A stretch of 64,000 bases of DNA, taken from NCBI GenBank assembly GCA_943735955.1, contig OX030969.1, forward strand, positions 905,991 through 969,990, in the 5' to 3' direction. The notes below the pieces were generated by a model. The model did not search any database and was not told the origin of the DNA. It saw only the letters and a program-made list of their open reading frames with translations. Shown here piece after piece: positions 55,708 to 64,000 of this stretch (the first letter of the stretch is position 1; each line of letters begins with the position of its first letter). Made by a program: the position numbers and the translations under genes. Source of the stretch: Piscicola geometra. Taxonomy: Eukaryota > Annelida > Clitellata > Hirudinida > Piscicolidae.

Positions 55708-56388
55708 ATTTTCTAAATAAATTAAATTTTCTAAATAAATTAAATTTTCTAAATAAATTAAATTTTCTAAATAAATTAAATTTTCTAAATAAATTAAATT
55801 TTCTAAATAAATTAAATTTTCTAAATAAATTAAATTTTCTAAATAAATTAAATTTTCTAAATAAATTAAATTTTCTAAACAAATTAAATTTTCTAAATAA
55901 ATTAAATTTTCTAAATAAATTAAATTTTCTAAATAAATTAAATTTTCTAAATAAATTAAATTTTCTAAATAAATTAAATTTTCTAAATAAATTAAATTTT
56001 CTAAATAAATTAAATTTTCTAAATAAATTAAATTTTCTAAATAAATTAAATTTTCTAAATAAATTAAATTTTCTAAATAAATTAAATTTTCTAAATAAAT
56101 TAAATTTTCTAAATAAATTAAATTTTCTAAATAAATTAAATTTTCTAAATAAATTAAATTTTCTAAATAAATTAAATTTTCTAAATAAATTAAATTTTCT
56201 AAATAAATTAAATTTTCTAAATAAATTAAATTTTCTAAATAAATTAAATTTTCTAAATAAATTAAATTTTCTAAATAAATTAAATTTTCTAAATAAATTA
56301 AATTTTCTAAATAAATTAAATTTTCTAAATAAATTAAATTTTCTAAATAAATTAAATTTTCTAAATAAATTAAATTTTCCTAATAAAG
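55708..56388. repeat. 18-bp AT minisatellite (TTTTCTAAATAAATTAAA)
   Basis: About 38 almost identical units with very few point changes (for example CTAAACAAA at about 55876), so homogenised recently. In frame it reads NFLNKL repeatedly. Each unit contains AATAAA on the + strand. Confidence 0.97.
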
Positions 56389-56399
56389 GCTGTGAACAG

Positions 56400-57770
56400 T
56401 ATAGCCCACAAAAAAATAATGAAAAAATTTAATGATCTAAATAAATTAAATGATCTTAATGAATTAAATTATTTGAATAAATTGAATGATTTAAATAAAT
56501 TAAATGATTTAAATAAATAAAATGATTTGAATAAATAAAATGATTTAAATAAATAAAATGATTTAAATAAATAAAATGATTTAAATAAATAAAATGATTT
56601 AAATAAATTAAATGATTTAAATAAATTAAATGATTTAAATAAATTAATGATTTAAATAAATTAAATTGTCTAAATAAATTAAATGATCTAAATAAATTAA
56701 ATGAAATAAAAAATCAAATGATCTAAATGAATTAAATGATTTAAATAAATTAAATGATCTAAATAAAATAAATGATTTAAATAAATTAAATGTTCTAAAT
56801 AAATTAAATGGTCTAAATAAATTAAATGAAATAAAAAATCAAATGATCTAAATGAATTAAATGATTTAAATAAATTAAATGATCTAAATAAAATAAATGA
56901 TCTAAATAAATTAAATGTTCTAAATAAATTAAATGGTCTAAATAAATTGAATGATCTAAATAAATTAAATGATCTAAATGAATTAAATGATCTAAATAAA
57001 TTATTAAGTATAAATAAAATTATTCAATACAAAACAAATTTATAAAATAAATATTAATTTCGAAGTCATAAATAAATAATATACAAATTAAATAAATACT
57101 ATATTAATTTCGAAGTTTAAAATAAATAATATACAAATTTGATAAATACTATATTACTTTCAAAATACTATATCAATTTCGAAGTTTAAAATAAATAATA
57201 TACAAATTTGATAAATACTATATGATCTAAATAAATTAAATTAAATAAATAAATCAAATGATCTAAATGAATTAAATGATTTAAATAAATTAAATGATCT
57301 AAATAAATTAAATGATCTAAATAAATTAAATGTTCTAAATAAATTAGATGGTCTAAATAAATTAAATGATCTAAATAAATTAAATGATCTAAATAAATTA
57401 AATGATCGAAATAAATTAAATGATTTAATAAATTAAATGATCTAAATAAATTAAATGATCTAAATAAATTAAATGGTCTAAATAAATTATTAAGTATAAA
57501 TAAAATTATTCAATACAAAATAAATTTATAAAATAAATATTAATTTCGAAGTCTTAAATAAATAATATACAAATTAAATAAATACTATATTAATTTCGAA
57601 GTTTAAAATAAATAATATACAAATTTGATAAATACTATATTACTTTCAAAATACTATATTACTTTCAAAATACTATATTACTTTCAAAATACTATATTAA
57701 TTTCGAAGTTTAAAATAAATAATATACAAATTTGATAAATACTATATTACTTTCAAAATACTATATAAAT
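56400..57770. repeat. Degenerate 18-bp AT minisatellite (AATGATCTAAATAAATTA)
   Basis: Diverged relatives of the preceding array, with larger duplicated blocks (56990-57230 against 57470-57770) that include TTTCGAAGTTTAAAATAAAT units. It marks the old, unhomogenised flank of the array. Confidence 0.9.
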
Positions 57771-57779
57771 TTCGAAACC

Positions 57780-58700
57780 TGAAATAGTTTTTATCTACAT
57801 TTTTAATAATTAGTAATAAATCATGTAACAAAATGTTAAGTATACATTTCGAAACATTAATTGTTTTTTATCATTATTTTTATTAATCGCCAATAAATCA
57901 TCACAACCAATTCACAACTTCACAATTCAATCTGTAATCTATTCGAATTTCAAAACCAACTCAAAACGGAATCTTTTATCACACTATATCGTTTACATTT
58001 AGTTTTTAAAATGATAAAGAGTATTATGATACATATATATTTCATAATATAGAAATATAAAAATTATAAAATTCAAATTAAAATATAAAATAGGTTTTAA
58101 AATAAGAATAAACTAGAAAATAAAAATAAATTACATAATATGAATTAAAATATATATTATTCAATAAATGATTAAATGATTAACTTGTTATTAAATGAAA
58201 CTTACGATCGATAATAAGACCTAATTAAGTCAAAAATGTTTCTTTCTCGATGCTTGAGTGATCAATGAGCGCACAAGAACGAAACAACAGAACGCCCTTT
58301 TCCTGCCAGGTCTTTTCACCCTCACGTGCTTTCCTTGCATGACTCAGACGTTGTTTGTGTCATGACATGACTCAGAAGTTGTGATTTTCATGGCATGACT
58401 CAGAAGTTGTGATTGTCATGAGAGTTTTATGTTTCGAATCACGATTAGATGTTGAAGCCATACATATAATATAAATTTATTGTATATATTATATATATAT
58501 ATCTTATATATGGTTAAAAAGTGAATTGTAAAAGCGAGGATTATCATATGCTGATTAACTATGAATAATTCTTAAAATTCATATTTTAACTATTTTGTAA
58601 ATGATTAAAAATTGTCTTCCTTATTAATAAATTTCCATTTTTTACATAGCTCAAAATTATAAAACTTTTTATTAAAATCATTTTAAAAGTACGATTTTAA
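57780..58700. other. AT-rich spacer upstream of the MMP gene
   Basis: No gene. A GC-richer stretch at 58240-58440 contains three TGACTCA motifs (annotated separately). Confidence 0.5.
58340..58402. promoter_or_regulatory. Three AP-1 consensus motifs (TGACTCA)
   Basis: TGACTCA at 58340-58346, 58368-58374 and 58396-58402, spaced 28 bp apart within a short direct repeat (CATGACTCAGAAGTTGTGAT). AP-1 elements are known regulators of vertebrate MMP genes; these lie about 670-730 bp upstream of the MMP TATA box here. Function is inferred. Confidence 0.45.
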
Positions 58701-58721
58701 TTATGGGCTTATTATTTTTAG

Positions 58722-58907
58722 AACTTTTAAAATAGAAGAAAGACGCTTGGCTGAAGATTACTATGAAAACAGTGTTGACTATGTTCCATTTACGGGACAT
58801 GCTAAAATTTACTCAGAAAAGCTTCGTGAATGCTTACGTAATCTTCAACAGAACAATGCATTCAAACTTGTTTACAGAAAGATTGCATTCCGCGGAGCTG
58901 TTGTGTG
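58722..58907 (+). pseudogene. Unassigned coding-like fragment
   Basis: After TTATTATTTTTAG the frame TFKIEERRLAEDYYENSVDY, VPFTGHAKIYSEKLRECLRN, LQQNNAFKLVYRKIAF is open to a stop at 58907. The composition is protein-like. PFxxG..SEKLR...R...FK resembles the C-terminal region of Penelope-like reverse transcriptases, but I am not sure. It is probably an old retroelement scrap. Confidence 0.3.
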
Positions 58908-59066
58908 AATTGGTTGTTGAAGAAGGAGACTGCCAATCAACGTTTTTGTTCTCACGAAGAATTTCCTACTAAGCCTCAAGCTCACAGAGTGCGTCATAAG
59001 TGACTTGAAAGCTTTATTTTGGGCGAGTGTCGTGAGTCGAATTGCATTCAGCGTCGTCCTTGCGTC

Positions 59067-59074
59067 TATAAAAG
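59067..59074 (+). promoter_or_regulatory. TATA box of the MMP gene
   Basis: TATAAAAG 112 bp upstream of the start codon at 59186. The expected transcription start is near 59097-59105. Confidence 0.65.
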
Positions 59075-59185
59075 ACTGCACTCCTGAAATGAGGACAGAG
59101 TTGTTGCAAGATAGCAAGTTTAAATTTATCAACTAACCAATATTAAGTTATTTATCACTGAAGTGAGCATAAAGAACTGAAGCTG

Positions 59186-59371
59186 ATGTTAGCCAGCGGT
59201 CTCAGAGGCTTGTTGCTGGTCGTGGTGGTTGCCACCTTGGCCCACTCAACGCCTGCCAAAGAAAGTCTTTCCACCACCAAAAAACCTTCGCCGCTGCTGT
59301 CGAGTCTGCTTCCAAAAACGACAAATACTCCCATCACGACCACGAAAAAGCTTGATGAGAACGACGCCATT
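59186..59371 (+). CDS. MMP exon 1: signal peptide and linker
   Basis: MLASGLRGLLLVVVVATLAH, then a Thr/Lys/Ser/Pro-rich region to KLDENDAI. Donor GCCATT|GTTAGT, phase 0. Confidence 0.85.
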
Positions 59372-60935
59372 GTTAGTTTCCAAAAACTTATTTCAATGTT
59401 AAACTATGTTTGTACAGGTATTGTTTAAGTTTTAGTAGCCTTCATCTTTGACAGTTTTATTTTTCGAATTCAATGAGTGGAACCACTGTTGAGCCTCTTC
59501 CCTCCCACAGAACTTTTTGCAGCGGGTTGGCTATCTGCCGAAGGAAACACAGGGCGGTCCGCAGGCGATGCACGACTTGAATGACGCTCTGAGGCAACTG
59601 CAACGCTTCACGGGCCTGAAAGAGACCGGAGAGCTCGATGAAGCGACCATCAAGGTCATGAAGAGTCCTCGGTGTGGCCTCCCTGACACCATCAAGCCCT
59701 CTTCCCTCTTGGCCAAACGCTTTTCTGCCATTGGTGAGTTGAACAAAGAATTTTAATAAACCATTCAAATCCTTAATAACGAAATATTTTTGAAATACAT
59801 TTCAAGCGTTCTTGAATCTTCGAACTTGCATACAGGCCGATGGTCGAGACGAGACCTGACCTACTCGATCCTCAACTACCCGACCAGGTCCTACGACCTG
59901 AGCAGCAGTGCCGTCGTCGACAGAGAAATCGAAACTTCATTCAAGGTGAGCATTTGTTTCTTCCCACACCACCTCTTTCGAGATCTTAGGCATTTGATTC
60001 ATCCAAACTTCTACAGCACTCAAATACTATTTTCTTATACGCTTCAGAATCCATATTATAACGGCCACCCTCCCCCAATTCTCTCAGGACTGGAGTGACG
60101 TTGCAAACTTGAGGTTCTCTAAAACTCCAAGCCGCTCTTCCGACATCCAAGTGGCCTTCTACAGAGGTAGTCATGGAGACGGAAACTCCTTCGACGGATC
60201 TGGAAACACGTTGGCACACGCCTTCTTCCCGCAGGATGGACGTCTGCATGGCGACGACGACGAGAGGTGGACCACTGGCTACGCTGCAGGTTCGCTCCAC
60301 TTCTTTATCGCTTAATCTCACTACATGTATGTATTTAAGTTTGCCAAAAATTGGAAATGACCACATTTGAATCGTCATATCGCTTCATACCAACGTGAAA
60401 TGTTTTGCTTAAACAATTTTAGAGTTTTCTTTCTCGAATCTTCCAGCTTGCAAGTGAAGACTCACTTTCAACGAAACATTGCCTCTTGACAGGTCCGAAC
60501 TTGCGACAGGTGATGACGCACGAGGTGGGCCACATCATTGGACTGGCGCACTCGAGCGTCAGAGAGGCCGTCATGTACCCCTACTACACTTACCGCTCTG
60601 ACTTCAAACTCGCCTCTGACGACATCAACGGAGCCGTGTACCTCTACGGTGAGTTCTGAACTTTCTGGTTTTAAAGTGTGGCTGTTGCTTGAAGGGGGAA
60701 CTGATGATGCCACTGGGGTGCATAAAAGTGAATAAGGCTCACGACATCCCTAGGACGTTCCCAAGACCCAGCAACGCAGCCTCCCGTTGGAAACACTGGT
60801 GCCCCTCAACCACGAACCATATTCGTTCCCGCTCCCACCACACGTTCCCCTCCCACCACACGTTCCGCTCCCACCACAAAAAGACCTCGCAGAGGCAACT
60901 GGTGGTACTGGTTCTTCAATATCTTAAATGGATGA
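59186..60935 (+). CDS. Matrix metalloproteinase, six exons, 352 aa, no hemopexin domain
   Basis: Exons 59186-59371, 59511-59733, 59836-59945, 60088-60289, 60493-60648 and 60754-60935, all GT-AG with matching phases. Order: signal peptide (1 to about 22), Thr/Lys/Pro linker to 58, propeptide with the cysteine switch PRCGLPD (115-121, Cys117), dibasic AKR|FS near 132, catalytic domain 138-293 with the calcium/structural zinc region (HAFFPQDGRLHGDDDERW), zinc motif HEVGHIIGLAH (His250, Glu251, His254, His260) and Met-turn AVMYP (Met268). The last exon encodes a Thr/Pro hinge and GNWWYWFFNILNG, then the stop. It should be a secreted zinc endopeptidase kept latent by the switch. Lacking the C-terminal hemopexin domain, it is a minimal MMP like MMP7/MMP26. 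Confidence 0.93.
59511..59733 (+). CDS. MMP exon 2: propeptide with cysteine switch
   Basis: Acceptor CTTCCCTCCCACAG|AACT; donor GCCATTG|GTGAGT. Contains FLQRVGYLP, LRQLQRFTGLKETGELDEAT and PRCGLPD. Confidence 0.95.
59836..59945 (+). CDS. MMP exon 3: start of catalytic domain
   Basis: Acceptor CTTGCATACAG|GCCG; donor TTCAAG|GTGAGC. Encodes RWSRRDLTYSILNYPTRSYD and VDREIETSFK, the usual KW.K..LTYRI.NY start of the catalytic domain. Confidence 0.93.
60088..60289 (+). CDS. MMP exon 4: calcium/structural-zinc region
   Basis: Acceptor AATTCTCTCAG|GACTG; donor GCTGCAG|GTTCGC. Encodes DWSDVANLRFSKTPSRSSDI and GSGNTLAHAFFPQDGRLHGD, with the His/Asp/Gly ligands typical of MMP catalytic domains. Confidence 0.93.
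60493..60648 (+). CDS. MMP exon 5: zinc-binding active site
   Basis: Acceptor GCCTCTTGACAG|GTCC; donor CTCTACG|GTGAGT. Encodes PNLRQVMTHEVGHIIGLAHS, then VREAVMYPYYTYRSDFKLAS and DDINGAVYLYG. HExxHxxGxxH and the Met-turn are complete. Confidence 0.96.
60754..60935 (+). CDS. MMP exon 6: Thr/Pro hinge and aromatic C-terminus
   Basis: Acceptor GACATCCCTAG|GACG; phase matches exon 5. Encodes RSQDPATQPPVGNTGAPQPR, repeats of APTTRSPPTTRS, then KRPRRGNWWYWFFNILNG and the stop TGA at 60933-60935. The hinge would normally lead to hemopexin repeats; none follow. Confidence 0.8.
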
Positions 60936-61296
60936 ACAAGTGCGAGGAAATTAAAAGTGAACTTTTGGATCTCTTAGGATATATGAGTTATTTTACTCAC
61001 TTTTTCATTGTTTTCGCATTATATTTTGGGGCATGGGTAACTTCATTCATTTTATTGCCATATTTAAAGTTATAATGTTCATTTAGTGTTCACTGTTTAA
61101 GCGTATGTCGATGACGATTTTTTCAGCAAAATGATACAACTCTTTCTTACAAATTTATCTAACTCTTTATCCGAATTTATCAAAGAATTGGAAATATTTG
61201 CTATCCGAGTGGAACATCCTTATTGCTTTCATACATCTTATTTTGAACTATAAACTAATTTTAATAACTTAAATTTGATTGACGAACTTTATGACT

Positions 61297-61302
61297 AAAT
61301 AA
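61297..61302 (+). terminator. Possible MMP polyadenylation signal
   Basis: AATAAA about 360 bp after the MMP stop, the first good hexamer found downstream. AT-richness makes this a weak call. Confidence 0.3.
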
Positions 61303-61404
61303 AAAATATTCTTTGTAGCTTGTGAGTTTCAAAGTTAAAAAATCTTTAATCTAAGTTAACTTTCGATTAACGCGTTAATAAAATAACGTCCGTTATAAAT
61401 CTTT

Positions 61405-61600
61405 GGTGAGCGGGTTGGCTTAGATGGTAAGTCGTTAGACCTGCAACCTAAAGGTCGCCAGTTCGAATCCCTGTACAGTCAAACGTGAGCTATCACATAC
61501 CTAATGTATATGATGCGGTGTTTCACGACTTATGTCGTGTGAGTGGCGCTTCAGTTGCGTGCCCGGGCGCTATACAAAACTGACATTTATTATTTTTTAT
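61405..61600 (+). mobile_element. SINE-B copy
   Basis: GGTGAGCGGGTTGGCTTAGA head, GCCAGTTCGAATC B box, body GTGAGCTATCACATACCTAA and GTTTCACGACTTATGTCGTG, then GTTGCGTGCCCGGGCGCTAT and an (ATT)-rich tail. It is inserted in sequence rich in TTAACG motifs (61370-61400 and 61605-61660), similar to the hAT end at 63606. Confidence 0.88.
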
Positions 61601-61604
61601 TTAA

Positions 61605-62990
61605 CGCCGTTAAATATTTTAACGAATTTTTAAAAAATTAACGCATTTAAAAATTTAATGCATTTGAATTTATCAAATTTAAACTGTTTTTGCTGAGTTG
61701 GATACATTGTCAGCAAGTGAACACAAACAAATGGGAAAAAGTGAATTTCATCAAAAAGCTTCTCATTCTTTCTAGATTTGGAATAAAACTTAATATTATT
61801 ATGAAATAATTATATTATCATTATTTGTATTATTATGAAATAATTATAGTATCATTATTAATACGAATGGAATATGGTCAAGATTTGGCATTATTTGAAA
61901 AGTATTTTAAGTAGCAGATACTTTAAATGGGTATTTTTGGTAGGTTTTTGGATGGTAATTTTCAATGGGTTTTTGGGTCGGTATTTTGGATGGATTTTTA
62001 GAGAGATTTTTTTAGTGGTTATGGGGTTTTAAATTTGGAATTTTTATTTTTGGATTGTATTTTTTGATCAATTTCAGAATGGTATGGATGGATTCGAAAG
62101 TGTTTTAGAAGAATTCCAGAATAAATTTAGAATACGGATTGGTTATGTCTCTTTTTTTGATGGAGGGTGCAACACTGGCTTTGGATGCTCCCAAACCCCC
62201 TCAATTAGGTTCTTCTTCATTTCATGTCGTTTAGCTTTTTCTCATTTAATGATTTCAAACTATTTCAAGAGCTCAAAGAATCTTGAAGGATCAAATGACC
62301 CCACACAGAGTGTCTTATTCAAAGATTCGCATTCACTCTTACGTAACATTGTTGCATTGTCCTGCGCAATAAATCACTATATTATATATTATAGTTTAAA
62401 GTTTATTCTTTATAGTCTCTATAGAATAAACTTTATTTATTTCTTATTTTAATTGAGTTTAAAAAATATTTGATAAACGGGTACCCGTTGCATTTCTCAC
62501 TTTAAAACTATGAGTCAAAGTGAAGGGGACACGTGTTTGGCGTGCCGTGGTGTCGCTCCGAAACGCTTGATTGCAAAATGTTGTTGCGGCTGTTATCGAG
62601 GTTCTGAGTTGTTTTATTGTCAAGCTGTTTTTGTCTAAGATAGTTATTTTAGAACTGTAGGCCAAAGAAGGCTGTTGGTTAAAAGAAACTCAACTCTAAA
62701 AGGTGGCCTTAGTTTCTTGTTTCATGTAATTTAAATGATTTGTTTGAGCGTTAAGAGTTTATTGCTGGCCTCAAAATTACATTGTTGAAATGATGAAGGA
62801 AAAAACTTAGACATTAGATTTTTTATCCTATACTTTGAAAAATACATTAGCCAGAGAAAAATATATAAAACGGATTCATACATTAATTGTAAAAAAAACT
62901 AATGAATGTAAGTTCGAAAATTATTATATAAATGAAAACTATAATAAAGATTTTAATAATTTAAAAAATCAACTAATAAATTAGAAACTT
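61605..62990. other. AT-rich intergenic region
   Basis: A G/T-rich stretch at 61915-62060 and an open frame at 62084-62452 show no recognisable features. A perfect 12-bp inverted repeat (AAAGTTTATTCT and its inverse) lies at 62398-62434. Confidence 0.45.
62864..62870 (+). promoter_or_regulatory. TATA-like box upstream of the CTLD gene
   Basis: TATAAAA 139 bp before the ATG at 63009, in AT-rich DNA. Plausible only. Confidence 0.35.
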
Positions 62991-63008
62991 GATCCAACCT
63001 CTCAAAAA

Positions 63009-63574
63009 ATGAAGTCACTACTGCCTGCTTTCTTGGTGCTGTGGTCGACAGTTTTGGACTCACAGCAAGCACCATCATCATCATGCAACAACAACTACTG
63101 CATCTTCAGTGACTTCAACACGATAACTAAAGACATCACGACTGCAAGGAGACAGTGCAGCGACGAAGGAGGGTGGCTCATAGAGCTGTATGATCGAGAT
63201 ACCACTGATTTGTTCGTAGTATTTGCAGCAGCTAATAGAGCTTATATTGGGAATGTGAAAATCCATTTGAGTCTGGAAACAGACACGTCTGGATGGATGT
63301 GGCTGAGCAACCAAAGTGCGTCCAAAATCATCCTTTCAGACTTAACTGCATTGCACACATTCAGACAATGAGAAATTAAATTAAAACTTCAAGTAAATCC
63401 TATGAGTGGTTCATTTGAATGAAGTTTAATTATTTGTCACAGGAGCAGATGACTCATTATTGGACTTTCCAATTGCCTACAATTCATTTGTGACGCTCAT
63501 CGTTGGCTATTTTGATAGCTACACTTTTCAACAATATCCAGGCATGTGGAAAGGTCCATCTCTATGCCAAAAAA
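63009..63574 (+). CDS. Secreted C-type-lectin-like protein, first two exons
   Basis: Exon 1 63009-63315 and exon 2 63443-63574, GT-AG, phase 1 at both donors (CCAAA|GTGCGT and CAAAAAA|GTTAGT). The protein starts MKSLLPAFLVLWSTVLDSQQ (signal peptide), then SSCNNNYCIFSDF, ARRQCSDEGGWLIEL (first CTLD helix, the A..xC...G..L..I pattern), YIGNVKI, TSGWMWLSNQ, and in exon 2 ADDSLLDFPIAYNSFVTLIV and GMWKGPSLCQK. No EPN or QPD sugar-binding motif and the W.D triad is unclear, so sugar binding is doubtful. At least one more exon is expected; the next sequence is a hAT element and the window end. Confidence 0.6.
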
Positions 63575-63605
63575 GTTAGTTTCGTTTACTTCAGCAAAGA
63601 TAAAA

Positions 63606-64000
63606 ACTAGAGCTGTTCCACGATTAAAGATTTTAATCGTCGTTAATCGTTCAATTAAACATGTTAATTATGCGTTAATCGTATTTTAACGCAATAATTT
63701 CAAAAGATTTGTCATTAGTATAAAATAATATGTAATTTTTTTTCTTACAAATGGAATATCAATTTTATCAGAATTTATTTATTAAAGTAATCCACATTTA
63801 AAAATAAATAAATCCATAAAGGATAAAAAATGAATTGTCAAACATCTTTTTTGAACCAGTTACTCCAGTAAACAAGTTTTTCAACATTAGTTGGATCTAA
63901 AGAAGCTCTTTTCTTGCTAACTATGTGTCTGGACAAGCTGAATAGAATAGAAGTTCACATGAAACTGTACTTTCAGGAGATGACAAGTACTTTCTTGCCA
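63606..64000 (-). mobile_element. hAT element, 3' part, continues beyond the window
   Basis: Begins TAGAGCTGTTCCACGATTAA with GTTAATCG-type subterminal repeats. The - strand end encodes KKRASLDPTNVEKLVYWSNW, FKKDV and a stop, the C-terminus of ZBED1/Tol2-like hAT transposases. It lies right after CTLD exon 2. Confidence 0.72.

Noticed and set aside
55704..56432. 242-codon NFLNKL-repeat protein
   Set aside because: Translation of an 18-bp AT minisatellite, with no start context and an equally open opposite strand.
59456..60713. - strand open frames over the MMP exons
   Set aside because: Antisense shadows of GC-rich coding exons. The sense exons have the catalytic motifs and splice sites.

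Overview
This window is eukaryotic nuclear DNA, most likely from an invertebrate animal. The evidence is short exons with GT-AG splice sites and phase-matched junctions, TATA-box promoters, a (TTAGGG)n-type interstitial telomeric tract, several LINE, SINE and hAT families, and recognisable animal genes (CREB3L-type bZIP, matrix metalloproteinase, FTP/F5-8C-like lectin domain, C-type-lectin-like). TTAGGG argues against most insects and nematodes. The mix of CR1-like and RTE-like LINEs, tRNA-headed SINEs and hAT elements is common in lophotrochozoans and other marine invertebrates, but I cannot name the species. The background is very AT-rich. Coding exons stand out as islands of higher GC.

Layout. 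0-9.4 kb: a 24-bp minisatellite, a perfect palindrome, a Tigger/pogo-like remnant, a 29-bp minisatellite with a CR1-like LINE inserted in it, and a second CR1-like copy on the other strand. 9.5-21.3 kb: seven exons of a CREB3L1/2 (OASIS/CrebA)-type gene on the + strand. Its introns hold CR1, piggyBac and SINE remnants and a nearly full-length RTE-like LINE at about 16-20 kb. 21.3-36.7 kb: mostly repeats, including three copies of a TAGAGGTCGGAC-ended hAT family, a 2.9-kb ZBED5-like hAT with a perfect 8-bp target duplication, SINEs, an interstitial telomere tract and further hAT debris. 36.8-47.9 kb: exons of a + strand gene encoding an FTP/F5-8C-like lectin domain. They are followed by a microsatellite-encoded Thr tract and three successive transmembrane-exon plus cytoplasmic-tail-exon modules; the second also carries the last part of an FTP-like domain. 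Introns here contain about 2 kb of an 18-bp AATAAA-bearing minisatellite, SINEs and CR1 copies. 47.9-55.5 kb: G-rich and MSGDK minisatellites, an RTE-like LINE, a MULE fragment, an orphan signal-peptide exon with TATA box on the - strand, a 702-bp hAT MITE, a CR1 RT fragment and a GTF2IRD2-like hAT. 55.7-57.8 kb: a second 18-bp AT minisatellite. 59.0-60.9 kb: a complete six-exon matrix metalloproteinase gene (352 aa, no hemopexin domain) with a TATA box and three upstream AP-1 consensus sites. 63.0-63.6 kb: the first two exons of a secreted C-type-lectin-like gene. The window ends inside another hAT element.

The genes do not form an operon. They are independent, intron-rich genes: one ER-membrane transcription factor of the secretory-capacity type, followed by extracellular or cell-surface products (lectin-like receptor, MMP, CTLD protein). 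The most unusual item is the FTP-lectin locus with serial TM/cytoplasmic-tail modules. Compatible splice phases would allow alternative 3' ends, or the modules may be a degenerating tandem gene array.
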